A DNA stretch of 64,000 nucleotides from Caenibius sp. WL. Lineage in GTDB: Bacteria > Pseudomonadota > Alphaproteobacteria > Sphingomonadales > Sphingomonadaceae. The stretch is taken from NCBI RefSeq assembly GCF_019803445.1, contig NZ_CP081844.1, forward strand, positions 756,501-820,500, in the 5' to 3' direction. The translations under genes were made by a program, and so were the position numbers. Shown piece after piece: positions 48,701 through 57,337 of the stretch (position 1 is the first letter of the stretch; every line of letters begins with the position of its first letter). The notes beneath the pieces are model-generated. The model worked only from the letters and a program-made list of their open reading frames with translations. It had not been told where the DNA came from and did not search any database.

Positions 48701-51700
48701 GACGCTGACGATCACGGTCAAGGGGGCGGACGACAGCGCTTCGGTGGTGACGTCGGCCACGCTGCTGAACCCGGACAATACGGTCTACGAAGCGGGCCTG
48801 AACCCGAGTGGCTCGGAAGCGGCGACGAGCAAGGAAACGGACACGGGCAGCTTCACGGTCTCGGCCACGGACGGGATCAGCACGGTTGTGATCGGCGGGA
48901 CGTCGTTCACGCTGGCGCAGGTCATGGCGTTCGGGACGACCAACGGAGTGGTCGATACGGGCGAAGGGACGCTGACGCTGACGGGCTATTCGGGGACGGG
49001 TTCCTCGGGGACGATCAGCTACAGCTACACGCTGAAAGCGACGATCGACAACGACACCAAGCCGGGTGCGACCGGTGACCACTTCGACGACAGCGTCACG
49101 CTGACGGTGAACGGGGCGGGCGGCACGAGCGCCAGCGACACGCTGGTGGTGCGGATCGTCGACGATGTGCCGCATGCGGTGAACGATGGTCCGTATGTGG
49201 TGACGGAAGATGCGGCGCCGAATGTCGTGTCGGGCAATGTGCTGACGAACGACCTGCACCCCAACGGTCAGCCGGGCGCGGACGGCAAGGTTCCGGCAGT
49301 GACCTGGAGCGCGGGCGATGCGGCGGCGATCGCGGCGCTGAACACGTACGGCACGCTGGTGCAGAACGGTGACGGGACGTGGAGCTACACGCTGGACAAC
49401 AGCCGTGCGGCGACGCAGGCGCTGGGCGCGGGGTTCAGCCAGGACTACGTGCTGCATTACACGATGCAGGACGGGGACAACGATCCTGCGGATGCGACGC
49501 TGACGATCACGGTCAAGGGGGCGGACGACAGCGCTTCGGTGGTGACGTCGGCCACGCTGCTGAACCCGGACAATACGGTCTACGAAGCGGGCCTGAACCC
49601 GAGTGGCTCGGAAGCGGCGACGAGCAAGGAAACGGACACGGGCAGCTTCACGGTCTCGGCCACGGACGGGATCAGCACGGTTGTGATCGGCGGGACGTCG
49701 TTCACGCTGGCGCAGGTCATGGCGTTCGGGACGACCAACGGAGTGGTCGATACGGGCGAAGGGACGCTGACGCTGACGGGCTATTCGGGGACGGGTTCCT
49801 CGGGGACGATCAGCTACAGCTACACGCTGAAAGCGACGATCGACAACGACACCAAGCCGGGTGCGACCGGTGACCACTTCGACGACAGCGTCACGCTGAC
49901 GGTGAACGGGGCGGGCGGCACGAGCGCCAGCGACACGCTGGTGGTGCGGATCGTCGACGATGTGCCGCATGCGGTGAACGACGGTCCGTATGTGGTGACG
50001 GAAGATGCGGCGCCGAATGTCGTGTCGGGCAATGTGCTGACGAACGACCTGCACCCCAACGGTCAGCCGGGCGCGGACGGCAAGGTTCCGGCAGTGACCT
50101 GGAGCGCGGGCGATGCGGCGGCGATCGCGGCGCTGAACACGTACGGCACGCTGGTGCAGAACGGTGACGGGACGTGGAGCTACACGCTGGACAACAGCCG
50201 TGCGGCGACGCAGGCGCTGGGCGCGGGGTTCAGCCAGGACTACGTGCTGCATTACACGATGCAGGACGGGGACAACGATCCTGCGGATGCGACGCTGACG
50301 ATCACGGTCAAGGGGGCGGACGACAGCGCTTCGGTGGTGACGTCGGCCACGCTGCTGAACCCGGACAATACGGTCTACGAAGCGGGCCTGAACCCGAGTG
50401 GCTCGGAAGCGGCGACGAGCAAGGAAACGGACACGGGCAGCTTCACGGTCTCGGCCACGGACGGGATCAGCACGGTTGTGATCGGCGGGACGTCGTTCAC
50501 GCTGGCGCAGGTCATGGCGTTCGGGACGACCAACGGAGTGGTCGATACGGGCGAAGGGACGCTGACGCTGACGGGCTATTCGGGGACGGGTTCCTCGGGG
50601 ACGATCAGCTACAGCTACACGCTGAAAGCGACGATCGACAACGACACCAAGCCGGGTGCGACCGGTGACCACTTCGACGACAGCGTCACGCTGACGGTGA
50701 ACGGGGCGGGCGGCACGAGCGCCAGCGACACGCTGGTGGTGCGGATCGTCGATGATGTTCCGAGTCTCGGCCCCATTCAGGATGGCACCGCGAACAACAA
50801 TCCTGCATCCACAGTAACGACTGGAACGCTACATCTCGTAGGTGGCGCCGATGGCGTAGGCACAGGGATGGTGATCCAATACGACACGACCAACGTTACC
50901 TCTGGAGGACAGGCGCTCCATACCACGCAGGTTGGGAATGTTCTGTACGCCTACACGGGCAGCGGGGGTATCGGTGGCGATGGCATTCCGACCACGGGTC
51001 TGGTGTTCTTGCTCACGGTTAATCCCGGCACTGACCAATACACATTCGATTTGCGCGCCCCGCTCGATGGAACCGTTACGCCGGTGGAGATCGGTAGCGG
51101 AAGCGCATTCGGATCCGGCCCGAGCAATAGTATCGTTGTTGCCGACGGCGGGCATAATCTTGTTTTTGTGACTGGTTGGAGACCGACTGGCGGCTTTACC
51201 AGCGGGGAGGAAAGCGCCTGGTTGAATGGTGGAACTCCCACCATGAGCCAACAAAGCAATATCAATGGCTCCACCAATGGCTGGGGGCTCGGCAACAACA
51301 ATTTCGATGCGACGCCGCAAGGTTCCGATGGCGGAGAGTTTCTGCGCTTCGATTTTGGAGCGTTGAACGATTATGATGGAGCGGGCGGTTATACACCACC
51401 TGCCGGCCAGACGATTTCGAACGCAACATATGTCAAGTTCTCATTTTTCAACTTTGACGTTGGCGACAAAATCGAATTCGTTGCGCACTATACCGATGGG
51501 ACGACTGAATCTTTTGTCTTTGACAACCCTGCGGATCCACGCCTGGTAACCAATGGGAATGAAAAGATTTTCACGGTTTCGGCCCCGGCAGGGGCGGAGC
51601 TTGCTTGGGTTGACGCCTATGAAGCGGCCGGATCAATCAAGCTCAATCTCAAGGAAATTGGCGTTCGTACAGAAAATGTCGATGCCAATCTCAACTTCAC

Positions 51701-53003
51701 CGTAACGATACCGGATGGTGATAACGATACCGCGCAGGATAGCTTCACAATCCATGTCGCAGATGGACTGACGCCATCCAGTGCGGTTCCCATCGTGCTC
51801 GATCTCGATGGCGACGGTGTCGAGTTCAGTTCGCTGGCTGCCGGGGTGCACCATGATTACAACGGCGACGGACTGCTGGAAGCCACGGCATGGGTCGGTG
51901 CGGACGATGGGATCCTTGCCTTTGACGCCAATGGCGACGGCAAAGTCAGCGGTTCCGGTGAATTCGTGTTCGGTGGCAATGGGCTGACGGATCTTGAGGC
52001 ACTGGCCGCCAACTTCGACAGCAATGGCGACGGCGTGCTGAACGCACAGGACGCCGGGTGGGCCAAATTCGGCGTGTGGCAGGATGCGAACCAGAACGGG
52101 GCCGCCGATGACGGCGAGTTCCATCTGTTGAGCGAACTGGGCATCACCGGGATCACGCTCACGTCCGATGGCAAGGCCTATGCCGCCGCGGATGGTGACG
52201 TGCACGTTTTCGGCACCGGCTCTTATACCAAGAGTGACGGTTCGAGCGGGATGCTGGCCGATGCGGCCTTCGCCACGCGGCAGACCGAAATGGCGGTGAT
52301 TGCCGCCACGGCCGGAGCCGTGCTGGTCGATGCATCGGATGAGACGCCGCTCGTTCCCGGTGCACCGGAACCGGAAGAACCGCAGAACGGCGTGACCGAA
52401 CCCGTGGCTGAAACGCAAAGCATCGCAGGCGAAAACGCGGATGCGCCGCAAGACGCGCCCGCCGCTACTCTGCTGGCGGACAATGCACAGGATACGGCGT
52501 CCGATGCGCCGGAATCCGGCTTCGCTTCGGCGGATGACGATGCGCCCGCGCAAATCGCTGCGGCGGAGGGCAGCGGCGACGATGATGCAGCTTCCGTGGC
52601 CGCGAACGATGACGATGGGGGCGATAGCAGCGCCTTTGCCGATGCCGGCCATGCCGATGCGCACCAGCCGGGCGATGAAGCGCTGATGGACAGTCTGCTG
52701 CTGCTCGCGGCGAACGATACCGGCGAAAAGGCGCCGCCGACGCCGGAAGAAGTGATCGATGCGGTCAAAGGCGCGGTGGATGAAGTCGTCCAGCAGGCGA
52801 GTGTCGATCATCTCCTCGACGGGATGCTCGGCGATGCCGGCCCGCATCCGGCCGCGGCGGAAGCTGGCCATGGCACTGAAACCGCACTGGCCGGGCTGCT
52901 CGATCAGGGAACCGGAGGCAACGCCTTCCTGTTCGCAGGCGCTGACCAGACACCGATCAACGACGATCTCCATGCGATGGCGGCGGCTGCGGCTCAAGCG
53001 TGA
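42765..53003 (+). CDS. Giant type I secreted repeat adhesin, LapA/BapA-like
   Basis: 3412 aa from the ATG at 42765 (MDSNKFTVTD). Residues 1-130: Gly/Val-rich retention-module-like domain ending in PQPAAGRPQ (PAAG at 114-117, a candidate LapG site). Residues about 130-540: VCBS-like and T1SS-143-like domains (VNDPPVVTVDPG…). Residues 541-2660: eight repeats of 265 aa, each one VCBS-like domain (VNDGPYVVTEDAAPN…) plus one T1SS-143-like domain. Residues 2661-3005: unique beta-rich domain. Then the Ca-binding segment VLDLDGDGVEF, DANGDGKVSG and DSNGDGVLNAQD, an acidic Ala/Asp linker, and a C-terminal secretion signal region (INDDLHAMAAAAAQA). It has no Sec signal. Exported by the T1SS genes that follow and expected to mediate biofilm adhesion. 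Confidence 0.93.
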   Translation: MDSNKFTVTDAQSALDQAAVQLAADGQHLAGAGKGSGRAAVVLTVSADNIVVLPAGVSLDDMRAIGRDLVVDGPDGVRYVIPGGAVDVPQIVVDGVTIPPLNLAALLIGNEPQPAAGRPQSSGGNFADPTGPIQDAYALGDLLPYTELQFPRPEHEELFLPIDREPTTEVNSLVQLDDDVLLGGNPGGVGDDADSVNATGILSGSGGDGDLTFALTGAVLPADGGFAIASNNGQTLVISQNGVNVLQVVVNPDTGAYTITQLAPIQHPQGQDENNLDVIVTYTVTDADGDSAAGTLPINIDDDTPVATDDAANLIAGGPSSVTLDVDTNDAPGADGTGSRVFDTLVGVYGTLTLNADGTQTYTLNATGQVAINALADGATLQDVFPYTLIDGDGDGDRAVLTVTLTGVNDPPVVTVDPGNPVGANDMVLESGLPTGSTAGTGHIATGTFTLSDPDGLATLQSVTFNGGSPVAIGSLVGTVIHGAYGDLEITGYNAGTGVATYTYTLTSATVDGPGTESDAFTLTVSDGAASSAPATITIEIVDDVPHAVNDGPYVVTEDAAPNVVSGNVLTNDLHPNGQPGADGKVPAVTWSAGDAAAIAALNTYGTLVQNGDGTWSYTLDNSRAATQALGAGFSQDYVLHYTMQDGDNDPADATLTITVKGADDSASVVTSATLLNPDNTVYEAGLNPSGSEAATSKETDTGSFTVSATDGISTVVIGGTSFTLAQVMAFGTTNGVVDTGEGTLTLTGYSGTGSSGTISYSYTLKATIDNDTKPGATGDHFDDSVTLTVNGAGGTSASDTLVVRIVDDVPHAVNDGPYVVTEDAAPNVVSGNVLTNDLHPNGQPGADGKVPAVTWSAGDAAAIAALNTYGTLVQNGDGTWSYTLDNSRAATQALGAGFSQDYVLHYTMQDGDNDPADATLTITVKGADDSASVVTSATLLNPDNTVYEAGLNPSGSEAATSKETDTGSFTVSATDGISTVVIGGTSFTLAQVMAFGTTNGVVDTGEGTLTLTGYSGTGSSGTISYSYTLKATIDNDTKPGATGDHFDDSVTLTVNGAGGTSASDTLVVRIVDDVPHAVNDGPYVVTEDAAPNVVSGNVLTNDLHPNGQPGADGKVPAVTWSAGDAAAIAALNTYGTLVQNGDGTWSYTLDNSRAATQALGAGFSQDYVLHYTMQDGDNDPADATLTITVKGADDSASVVTSATLLNPDNTVYEAGLNPSGSEAATSKETDTGSFTVSATDGISTVVIGGTSFTLAQVMAFGTTNGVVDTGEGTLTLTGYSGTGSSGTISYSYTLKATIDNDTKPGATGDHFDDSVTLTVNGAGGTSASDTLVVRIVDDVPHAVNDGPYVVTEDAAPNVVSGNVLTNDLHPNGQPGADGKVPAVTWSAGDAAAIAALNTYGTLVQNGDGTWSYTLDNSRAATQALGAGFSQDYVLHYTMQDGDNDPADATLTITVKGADDSASVVTSATLLNPDNTVYEAGLNPSGSEAATSKETDTGSFTVSATDGISTVVIGGTSFTLAQVMAFGTTNGVVDTGEGTLTLTGYSGTGSSGTISYSYTLKATIDNDTKPGATGDHFDDSVTLTVNGAGGTSASDTLVVRIVDDVPHAVNDGPYVVTEDAAPNVVSGNVLTNDLHPNGQPGADGKVPAVTWSAGDAAAIAALNTYGTLVQNGDGTWSYTLDNSRAATQALGAGFSQDYVLHYTMQDGDNDPADATLTITVKGADDSASVVTSATLLNPDNTVYEAGLNPSGSEAATSKETDTGSFTVSATDGISTVVIGGTSFTLAQVMAFGTTNGVVDTGEGTLTLTGYSGTGSSGTISYSYTLKATIDNDTKPGATGDHFDDSVTLTVNGAGGTSASDTLVVRIVDDVPHAVNDGPYVVTEDAAPNVVSGNVLTNDLHPNGQPGADGKVPAVTWSAGDAAAIAALNTYGTLVQNGDGTWSYTLDNSRAATQALGAGFSQDYVLHYTMQDGDNDPADATLTITVKGADDSASVVTSATLLNPDNTVYEAGLNPSGSEAATSKETDTGSFTVSATDGISTVVIGGTSFTLAQVMAFGTTNGVVDTGEGTLTLTGYSGTGSSGTISYSYTLKATIDNDTKPGATGDHFDDSVTLTVNGAGGTSASDTLVVRIVDDVPHAVNDGPYVVTEDAAPNVVSGNVLTNDLHPNGQPGADGKVPAVTWSAGDAAAIAALNTYGTLVQNGDGTWSYTLDNSRAATQALGAGFSQDYVLHYTMQDGDNDPADATLTITVKGADDSASVVTSATLLNPDNTVYEAGLNPSGSEAATSKETDTGSFTVSATDGISTVVIGGTSFTLAQVMAFGTTNGVVDTGEGTLTLTGYSGTGSSGTISYSYTLKATIDNDTKPGATGDHFDDSVTLTVNGAGGTSASDTLVVRIVDDVPHAVNDGPYVVTEDAAPNVVSGNVLTNDLHPNGQPGADGKVPAVTWSAGDAAAIAALNTYGTLVQNGDGTWSYTLDNSRAATQALGAGFSQDYVLHYTMQDGDNDPADATLTITVKGADDSASVVTSATLLNPDNTVYEAGLNPSGSEAATSKETDTGSFTVSATDGISTVVIGGTSFTLAQVMAFGTTNGVVDTGEGTLTLTGYSGTGSSGTISYSYTLKATIDNDTKPGATGDHFDDSVTLTVNGAGGTSASDTLVVRIVDDVPSLGPIQDGTANNNPASTVTTGTLHLVGGADGVGTGMVIQYDTTNVTSGGQALHTTQVGNVLYAYTGSGGIGGDGIPTTGLVFLLTVNPGTDQYTFDLRAPLDGTVTPVEIGSGSAFGSGPSNSIVVADGGHNLVFVTGWRPTGGFTSGEESAWLNGGTPTMSQQSNINGSTNGWGLGNNNFDATPQGSDGGEFLRFDFGALNDYDGAGGYTPPAGQTISNATYVKFSFFNFDVGDKIEFVAHYTDGTTESFVFDNPADPRLVTNGNEKIFTVSAPAGAELAWVDAYEAAGSIKLNLKEIGVRTENVDANLNFTVTIPDGDNDTAQDSFTIHVADGLTPSSAVPIVLDLDGDGVEFSSLAAGVHHDYNGDGLLEATAWVGADDGILAFDANGDGKVSGSGEFVFGGNGLTDLEALAANFDSNGDGVLNAQDAGWAKFGVWQDANQNGAADDGEFHLLSELGITGITLTSDGKAYAAADGDVHVFGTGSYTKSDGSSGMLADAAFATRQTEMAVIAATAGAVLVDASDETPLVPGAPEPEEPQNGVTEPVAETQSIAGENADAPQDAPAATLLADNAQDTASDAPESGFASADDDAPAQIAAAEGSGDDDAASVAANDDDGGDSSAFADAGHADAHQPGDEALMDSLLLLAANDTGEKAPPTPEEVIDAVKGAVDEVVQQASVDHLLDGMLGDAGPHPAAAEAGHGTETALAGLLDQGTGGNAFLFAGADQTPINDDLHAMAAAAAQA
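44385..50744 (+). repeat. Eight tandem 795-bp repeats inside the adhesin gene
   Basis: Unit length 795 bp (265 codons), 8.0 units, 6360 bp, plus a short 18-bp start of a ninth at 50745. Units are identical wherever I compared them except within the first 30 bases: GATGTT versus GATGTGCCG and AACGACGG versus AACGATGG. Copies 2 and 7 carry both variants and copy 8 only the first; all are silent. Both outer borders read GTCGATGATGTTCCG, while internal ones read GTCGACGATGT. Confidence 0.95.
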
Positions 53004-53032
53004 GGTAAAGCTTAACCACAAGGGGCAATCTT

Positions 53033-53737
53033 ATGAAAGGCAAAGGACACAGGTGGTTGTGGGGAGCGATTGCGGTCCTGGGCGCTGTTCCATCGGTGGC
53101 CATGGCCCAGTCCGCTGGCGCGGATCTGCTGGCGTTGAACGGAGACCAGCTCCGGGGCGAACTGCAGACGCGCTATGACAGTGCTCTCGCCGCAACGACG
53201 GATCGCGCCGTGGTTGCAGCCAACGACACACGATACATTTGGGCTTCGGAAGCGAAAGTCCAATGTGGCATTGCCATAGGCTATATGAAATCGTCGACCA
53301 AGGACGAGACCAGCATCCGCAAATGCGGCGATGCCTATGCGCGTTACAATCAGGCGTCGGCACCGCCGCCGATGGCGGTTGCGCCGCCGAATGCGGCCTG
53401 TGGCAACAAGCTGGCCGGGGTGGTGTTCTTCGATTTCGATTCCGCCATCCCTCCGGCTGAAGCCGGGCAGACGGTCGATGCGGTCGTCAGCGCGGCATCC
53501 CTATGCGCTTGGCGTGGCTTGGCGGTTGCCGGACACACGGACCGGGCAGGCAGCGACGCTTACAACGATGCGCTTTCGCTTCGCAGGGCACAGGCGATTG
53601 CCGACCTGATGCAGGCCAAGGGCATTAATTCCAGCATGGTCACGGTCAGCGCACATGGCGAGGCCGAACCCAGAGTCCCGACCCCCGACGGCGAACGCAA
53701 TCCGCAGAACCGTCGCGTGGAAATCGCAGTGATCTGA
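53033..53737 (+). CDS. OmpA-family outer-membrane/peptidoglycan-binding protein
   Basis: 234 aa. Signal peptide to VAMAQ (residue 26). A helical N-terminal region has two Cys (KVQCGIAIG, IRKCGDAYA). The C-terminal OmpA domain follows: GVVFFDFDSAIPPAEA, GHTDRAGSDAYNDALSLRRA and NPQNRRVEIAV, with the Asp and Arg that bind diaminopimelate. It starts 29 nt after the adhesin stop and 17 nt before tolC, so it is part of the secretion operon. It may anchor the export machine to the wall. Confidence 0.9.
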   Translation: MKGKGHRWLWGAIAVLGAVPSVAMAQSAGADLLALNGDQLRGELQTRYDSALAATTDRAVVAANDTRYIWASEAKVQCGIAIGYMKSSTKDETSIRKCGDAYARYNQASAPPPMAVAPPNAACGNKLAGVVFFDFDSAIPPAEAGQTVDAVVSAASLCAWRGLAVAGHTDRAGSDAYNDALSLRRAQAIADLMQAKGINSSMVTVSAHGEAEPRVPTPDGERNPQNRRVEIAVI

Positions 53738-53754
53738 GAGGAACGGGGGCAATT

Positions 53755-55146
53755 ATGGACAAGAGTAAACTCGTAAGCCTCGCCGCGGCAGCATTGTTGT
53801 GCGGCGTTTCCGCCCCGGCGCTGGGGCAGGCTGTTTCGATGCGCGACGCGATTGCCGTCGCGATGGACTCCAACCCGGATATCATCCAGGCACAGATGAA
53901 CACCGAAGCTATTCAGGCAGAGCGCAAACAGGCCCAGGGCCTGTTTGCCCCGCGCGTGACACTGGATGCTTCGGCCGGTGCGCGGCGTCTGGAAAACACC
54001 ACCCGGCGGAGGCTGGGGATCGCGGACGACTGGCTCTATCCGCTGGAAGCCAGCCTGAATGCGGAATGGGTGGCGGTCGATTTCGGGCGTCGGCGCGGCG
54101 AACTGCTGCGCCAGGCGGCACGGGTCGACGGTGCCTCGTTGCGGGTGCTGGAACGTTCGCAGTTCGTTGCCCTGCAGATTGCGCGGCAATATCTCGACAT
54201 TCTCTTGCAGCAGCGCATCCTGGCGGCTTCGCAGGACAACAGCGCCTTCCATCGCTCGCTGGTGGGGGATTTGTCCGAAGGCGTGCGCCAGGGCTCGATC
54301 AGCATCGCCGATCAGCAACAGGCCGAAGAACGCCTGCAGGCGGCGCTCGTGCGGGAGCAGGAAGCGGCTGAAGCGCTGCGGAACGCCAAGATTTCCCTAC
54401 GGGCGCTGACCGGCCTCGATATTGAGCAGGTTGCTCTTCCGGATGCTCTGACGTCGGCTTTGCCGGCCAACGAGGCGGAAGCCGTCAACCTGGTGCGGAC
54501 GCAGAATCCGAAAGTGCTTGAGGCGGTGGCGGATGTCGATGCCACCAATGCTCTAGTCAAAGCAGCCAAGGGCGACCTCTATCCTGAAATCGGGGTCAAC
54601 GTGCAGGGCCGCGTCGGGGAAGATATCGACGGCTTCAAAGGCAATGCCAACGATGTTCAGGCCCGCGTCTTCCTGCGGTGGGATATCTTCGATGGCGGGA
54701 TCAACCGGGCCAAGGTGCAGGAAATGGTGCGTCGGGCCAGCGAAGCCCGCTATCGCCTGCATCAGGTCGAGCGCGATGCCGAACAGGATGTGCGCACTGC
54801 CTGGAACGCCATGGAAAGCCAGACGGCAATCGTCCGGGCTCTGGAAAAGCAGGGGCACGTAACGGATGACCTGCTGCTGTCCTATCGCAGCCAGTTCAAT
54901 GTGGGGCGGCGTTCGCTGCTCGACGTGCTGGATGCGCAGAACACCCGCTACAACGTGCAGGTTCGTCTGGAAACGTCGCGGTTCTCCCAGATGTTCGCGC
55001 AGTATCAGACGTTGGCCACGACCAATCTCTTCATCGGTGCGCTGAATGTCTCGCCGGGTGCCGGTGCGGGAATGAAGGAGCGTGAACGGTTCCATTATGG
55101 GCCACCCGTTCCCGCGGAACTTTATCGCCGGGTCTATCCCAAATAA
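53755..55146 (+). CDS. TolC-family outer-membrane channel of the type I secretion system
   Basis: 463 aa. Signal peptide MDKSKLVSLAAAALLCGVSA … LGQA, then the duplicated helical/beta-barrel TolC fold: MRDAIAVAMDSNPDIIQAQM near the N-terminus, and ATNALVKAAKGDLYPEIGVN at the start of the second half. FNVGRRSLLDVLDAQN is the typical TolC/LapE helix-end motif. It forms the outer-membrane exit duct for the adhesin with the ABC and HlyD proteins downstream. Confidence 0.93.
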   Translation: MDKSKLVSLAAAALLCGVSAPALGQAVSMRDAIAVAMDSNPDIIQAQMNTEAIQAERKQAQGLFAPRVTLDASAGARRLENTTRRRLGIADDWLYPLEASLNAEWVAVDFGRRRGELLRQAARVDGASLRVLERSQFVALQIARQYLDILLQQRILAASQDNSAFHRSLVGDLSEGVRQGSISIADQQQAEERLQAALVREQEAAEALRNAKISLRALTGLDIEQVALPDALTSALPANEAEAVNLVRTQNPKVLEAVADVDATNALVKAAKGDLYPEIGVNVQGRVGEDIDGFKGNANDVQARVFLRWDIFDGGINRAKVQEMVRRASEARYRLHQVERDAEQDVRTAWNAMESQTAIVRALEKQGHVTDDLLLSYRSQFNVGRRSLLDVLDAQNTRYNVQVRLETSRFSQMFAQYQTLATTNLFIGALNVSPGAGAGMKERERFHYGPPVPAELYRRVYPK

Positions 55147-55195
55147 CGTCTCGCCCAAGTATCCCCGGCCCGGCCTCGAAGAAAGCTGACAAATC

Positions 55196-57337
55196 GTGCG
55201 CGACGATGGTTCCATATATGGCGTAGCCCCCGCAGACCCGCTGGAGGCCTGTATTGCCGCGCTTGCCCGGCATTACGGGATGGCGTTCTCGCCGACGCTG
55301 CTGGCGACTGTGCCGAGAAATGGGGAAGGGCGCTTGCCCTTCCACCAGCTCGGACCGGCGCTCGAACTGGTCGGGCTGAACCATGAAACCGTGTCGGGCA
55401 AGAAGCTGTCGCGCCAGCCCGATGGATGGCCGGCGATCGTGACTCTGCGGGATGGCAAGTTCGCCATTGTTTACGAACTGAAGGACGAGGATCTGCTCGT
55501 CTGGCGGCCGGAAACGCAGGAGCAGATGTGGCTGCCTTTCGCATCGGTGGCCGAGGAATTCGCCGGCGGGCTGGTAACGGTCTTCGGCGATCCCAACAGC
55601 ATTGGCGAACGGGTTCTGCCGTGGCACGCGAAAGGGCGTCATCACTGGTTCTGGAGCGAACTGCGCAAGGAACGGGCGGCATTCCGTCCGGTCCTGCTGG
55701 CATCCTTGCTGATCAACCTTCTTGCCCTGTCGATGCCGCTGTTCACGATGAATGTGTATGACCGGGTGTTTCCCAACCGGGCCGTATCGACCCTGTGGGT
55801 TCTGGGCATCGGAGTGCTGCTGTCGTTCGCGCTGGAATTTGCACTGCGCCAGGCGCGGTCCAATGTGGTCGACCAGATCGGACGTCGTCTCGACCTGAAG
55901 CTGTCGCAGAAGATTTTCGGCCGGTTGCTGGCGACCCCGTTGTCTGCCCGTCAGGGTAGCACGGGGGCCTTGGCGGCACGCGTTTCGGAATACGCCACGG
56001 TCCGCGATTTCTTCGGATCGACGACAGTGGTCCTGATGGTCGATCTGGTGTTTCTCGTCCTGTTCGTTGCGGTGATCGCGTTCATTGCCGGATGGCTGGC
56101 CATCGTTCCGTTGACCGCCATTCTGGTGATGGGGCTGATCGGATACCGCTTGCAGGAACAGGTGGTCACGGCGGCGCAAGACGCGCAGGCCGACCACGGT
56201 CTGCAGCAGACCATGCTCGTGGAATCGATCGCGGGCATGGAAACGTTGAAGAGCATGGCAGGTGAAGGCGGCATGATCGGCCGCTGGTATCGTCTTGCGG
56301 AGATCGGCACGCGTTCGCAACAGCGCCTGCGCCACATCAACACGATTGCCGTGGGGCTGGCCGCAACCTGCCAGCAATTGTCCGGTATCGCGTTGGTGAT
56401 CGGTGGTTATTACCTGTTCGATGCTGGGAATATCACGATGGGGGCGATCATCGCGATCGTCATGCTTTCGTCGCGCTCTCTCGGACCGGCCGGGCAACTG
56501 GCTTTCCTGCTGACCCGGGGCCGCCAGGCCCATGAAACGCTGACCAGCATCGAACGGTTGTTCGATGCAGAGGATGAGCGGCGGCAGGGCAGCCGGACCG
56601 TCCCGCCGACCATTCGCTCGGCCTCGATCAAGCTCGAAAACCTGGAATTCCGTTATCCCGACACGTCCTCGTTTGCGCTGGACCGGTTGAATCTCACGAT
56701 CGAACCGGGGGAACGGATCGCCGTGATTGGCCGTGTGGCTTCCGGCAAATCCACCCTGGGGCGTATTCTGTGCGGCCTTTACCAGCCGACCGGCGGTGCG
56801 ATGATGATCGATGGGATCGACAGCTCGCAGTATCGCCCGCACGATATCCGTTCGGAATTCCGCTTCGTCGGGCAGGATGCCAATCTCTTCACCGGTACGA
56901 TCAAGGACAATCTGACGTTCGGGCGGCCGGATCTGCCCGATGCGGCGCTGATCGATGCTCTCAAGACAACCGGGGCGGAGCAGTTCCTTTCCCGTGATGC
57001 GGGCGGGTTCGACCGTCTGGTCGGGGAGCAGGGGCGGCGGCTGTCGGGTGGGCAGCGCTCCTTCCTCGCTCTGGCCCGCGCCTTTGTGACACCCTGCAAG
57101 ATGCTGTTCCTCGATGAGCCGACCGGAGCGATGGACAGCCAGACGGAAAAGCACTTCGTCGATCGTCTTTCGGGCTCGCTGATCCCGGGACAGACGCTGA
57201 TCATCTCCACACACCGTCCGGCCCTGTTCCGGCTGTGCGATCGCCTGATCGTGCTCGATCAGGGGCGGATTGTCGCGGATGGGCCGAAGAATGAAATCAT
57301 TGCTGCGACGGGCAATGCCGAAAGGTTGACCGCATGA
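55196..57337 (+). CDS. Type I secretion ABC transporter/permease (LapB/HlyB-like)
   Basis: 713 aa from a GTG. Residues 1-130 form a C39-like domain in which the catalytic Cys position is occupied by Pro (DPLEACIAAL versus ECGLACL), as in HlyB- and LapB-type exporters that do not cleave the substrate. A six-span permease follows (about 165-420). The ATPase has Walker A GRVASGKST (about 512), signature LSGGQ (about 616), Walker B MLFLDEPTGAMD (about 637) and the H-loop STHRPA. It powers export of the adhesin and overlaps the next gene by 4 nt. Confidence 0.94.
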   Translation: MRDDGSIYGVAPADPLEACIAALARHYGMAFSPTLLATVPRNGEGRLPFHQLGPALELVGLNHETVSGKKLSRQPDGWPAIVTLRDGKFAIVYELKDEDLLVWRPETQEQMWLPFASVAEEFAGGLVTVFGDPNSIGERVLPWHAKGRHHWFWSELRKERAAFRPVLLASLLINLLALSMPLFTMNVYDRVFPNRAVSTLWVLGIGVLLSFALEFALRQARSNVVDQIGRRLDLKLSQKIFGRLLATPLSARQGSTGALAARVSEYATVRDFFGSTTVVLMVDLVFLVLFVAVIAFIAGWLAIVPLTAILVMGLIGYRLQEQVVTAAQDAQADHGLQQTMLVESIAGMETLKSMAGEGGMIGRWYRLAEIGTRSQQRLRHINTIAVGLAATCQQLSGIALVIGGYYLFDAGNITMGAIIAIVMLSSRSLGPAGQLAFLLTRGRQAHETLTSIERLFDAEDERRQGSRTVPPTIRSASIKLENLEFRYPDTSSFALDRLNLTIEPGERIAVIGRVASGKSTLGRILCGLYQPTGGAMMIDGIDSSQYRPHDIRSEFRFVGQDANLFTGTIKDNLTFGRPDLPDAALIDALKTTGAEQFLSRDAGGFDRLVGEQGRRLSGGQRSFLALARAFVTPCKMLFLDEPTGAMDSQTEKHFVDRLSGSLIPGQTLIISTHRPALFRLCDRLIVLDQGRIVADGPKNEIIAATGNAERLTA

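Noticed and set aside
44609-50668. Repeated 164-codon frames on the + strand inside each adhesin repeat
   Set aside because: Shadow frame of the repeat unit; same length in every copy for the same reason, no start signal.
43722-50672. A 2316-codon open frame antisense to the adhesin repeats
   Set aside because: It arises because the 795-bp unit is a multiple of three and its complement lacks stops. Composition (Arg/His-rich) is implausible and the sense frame is clearly a known protein type.
44385-50744. Possible CRISPR-like or minisatellite array
   Set aside because: The unit is 795 bp, in frame, and encodes adhesin domains; there are no spacers.
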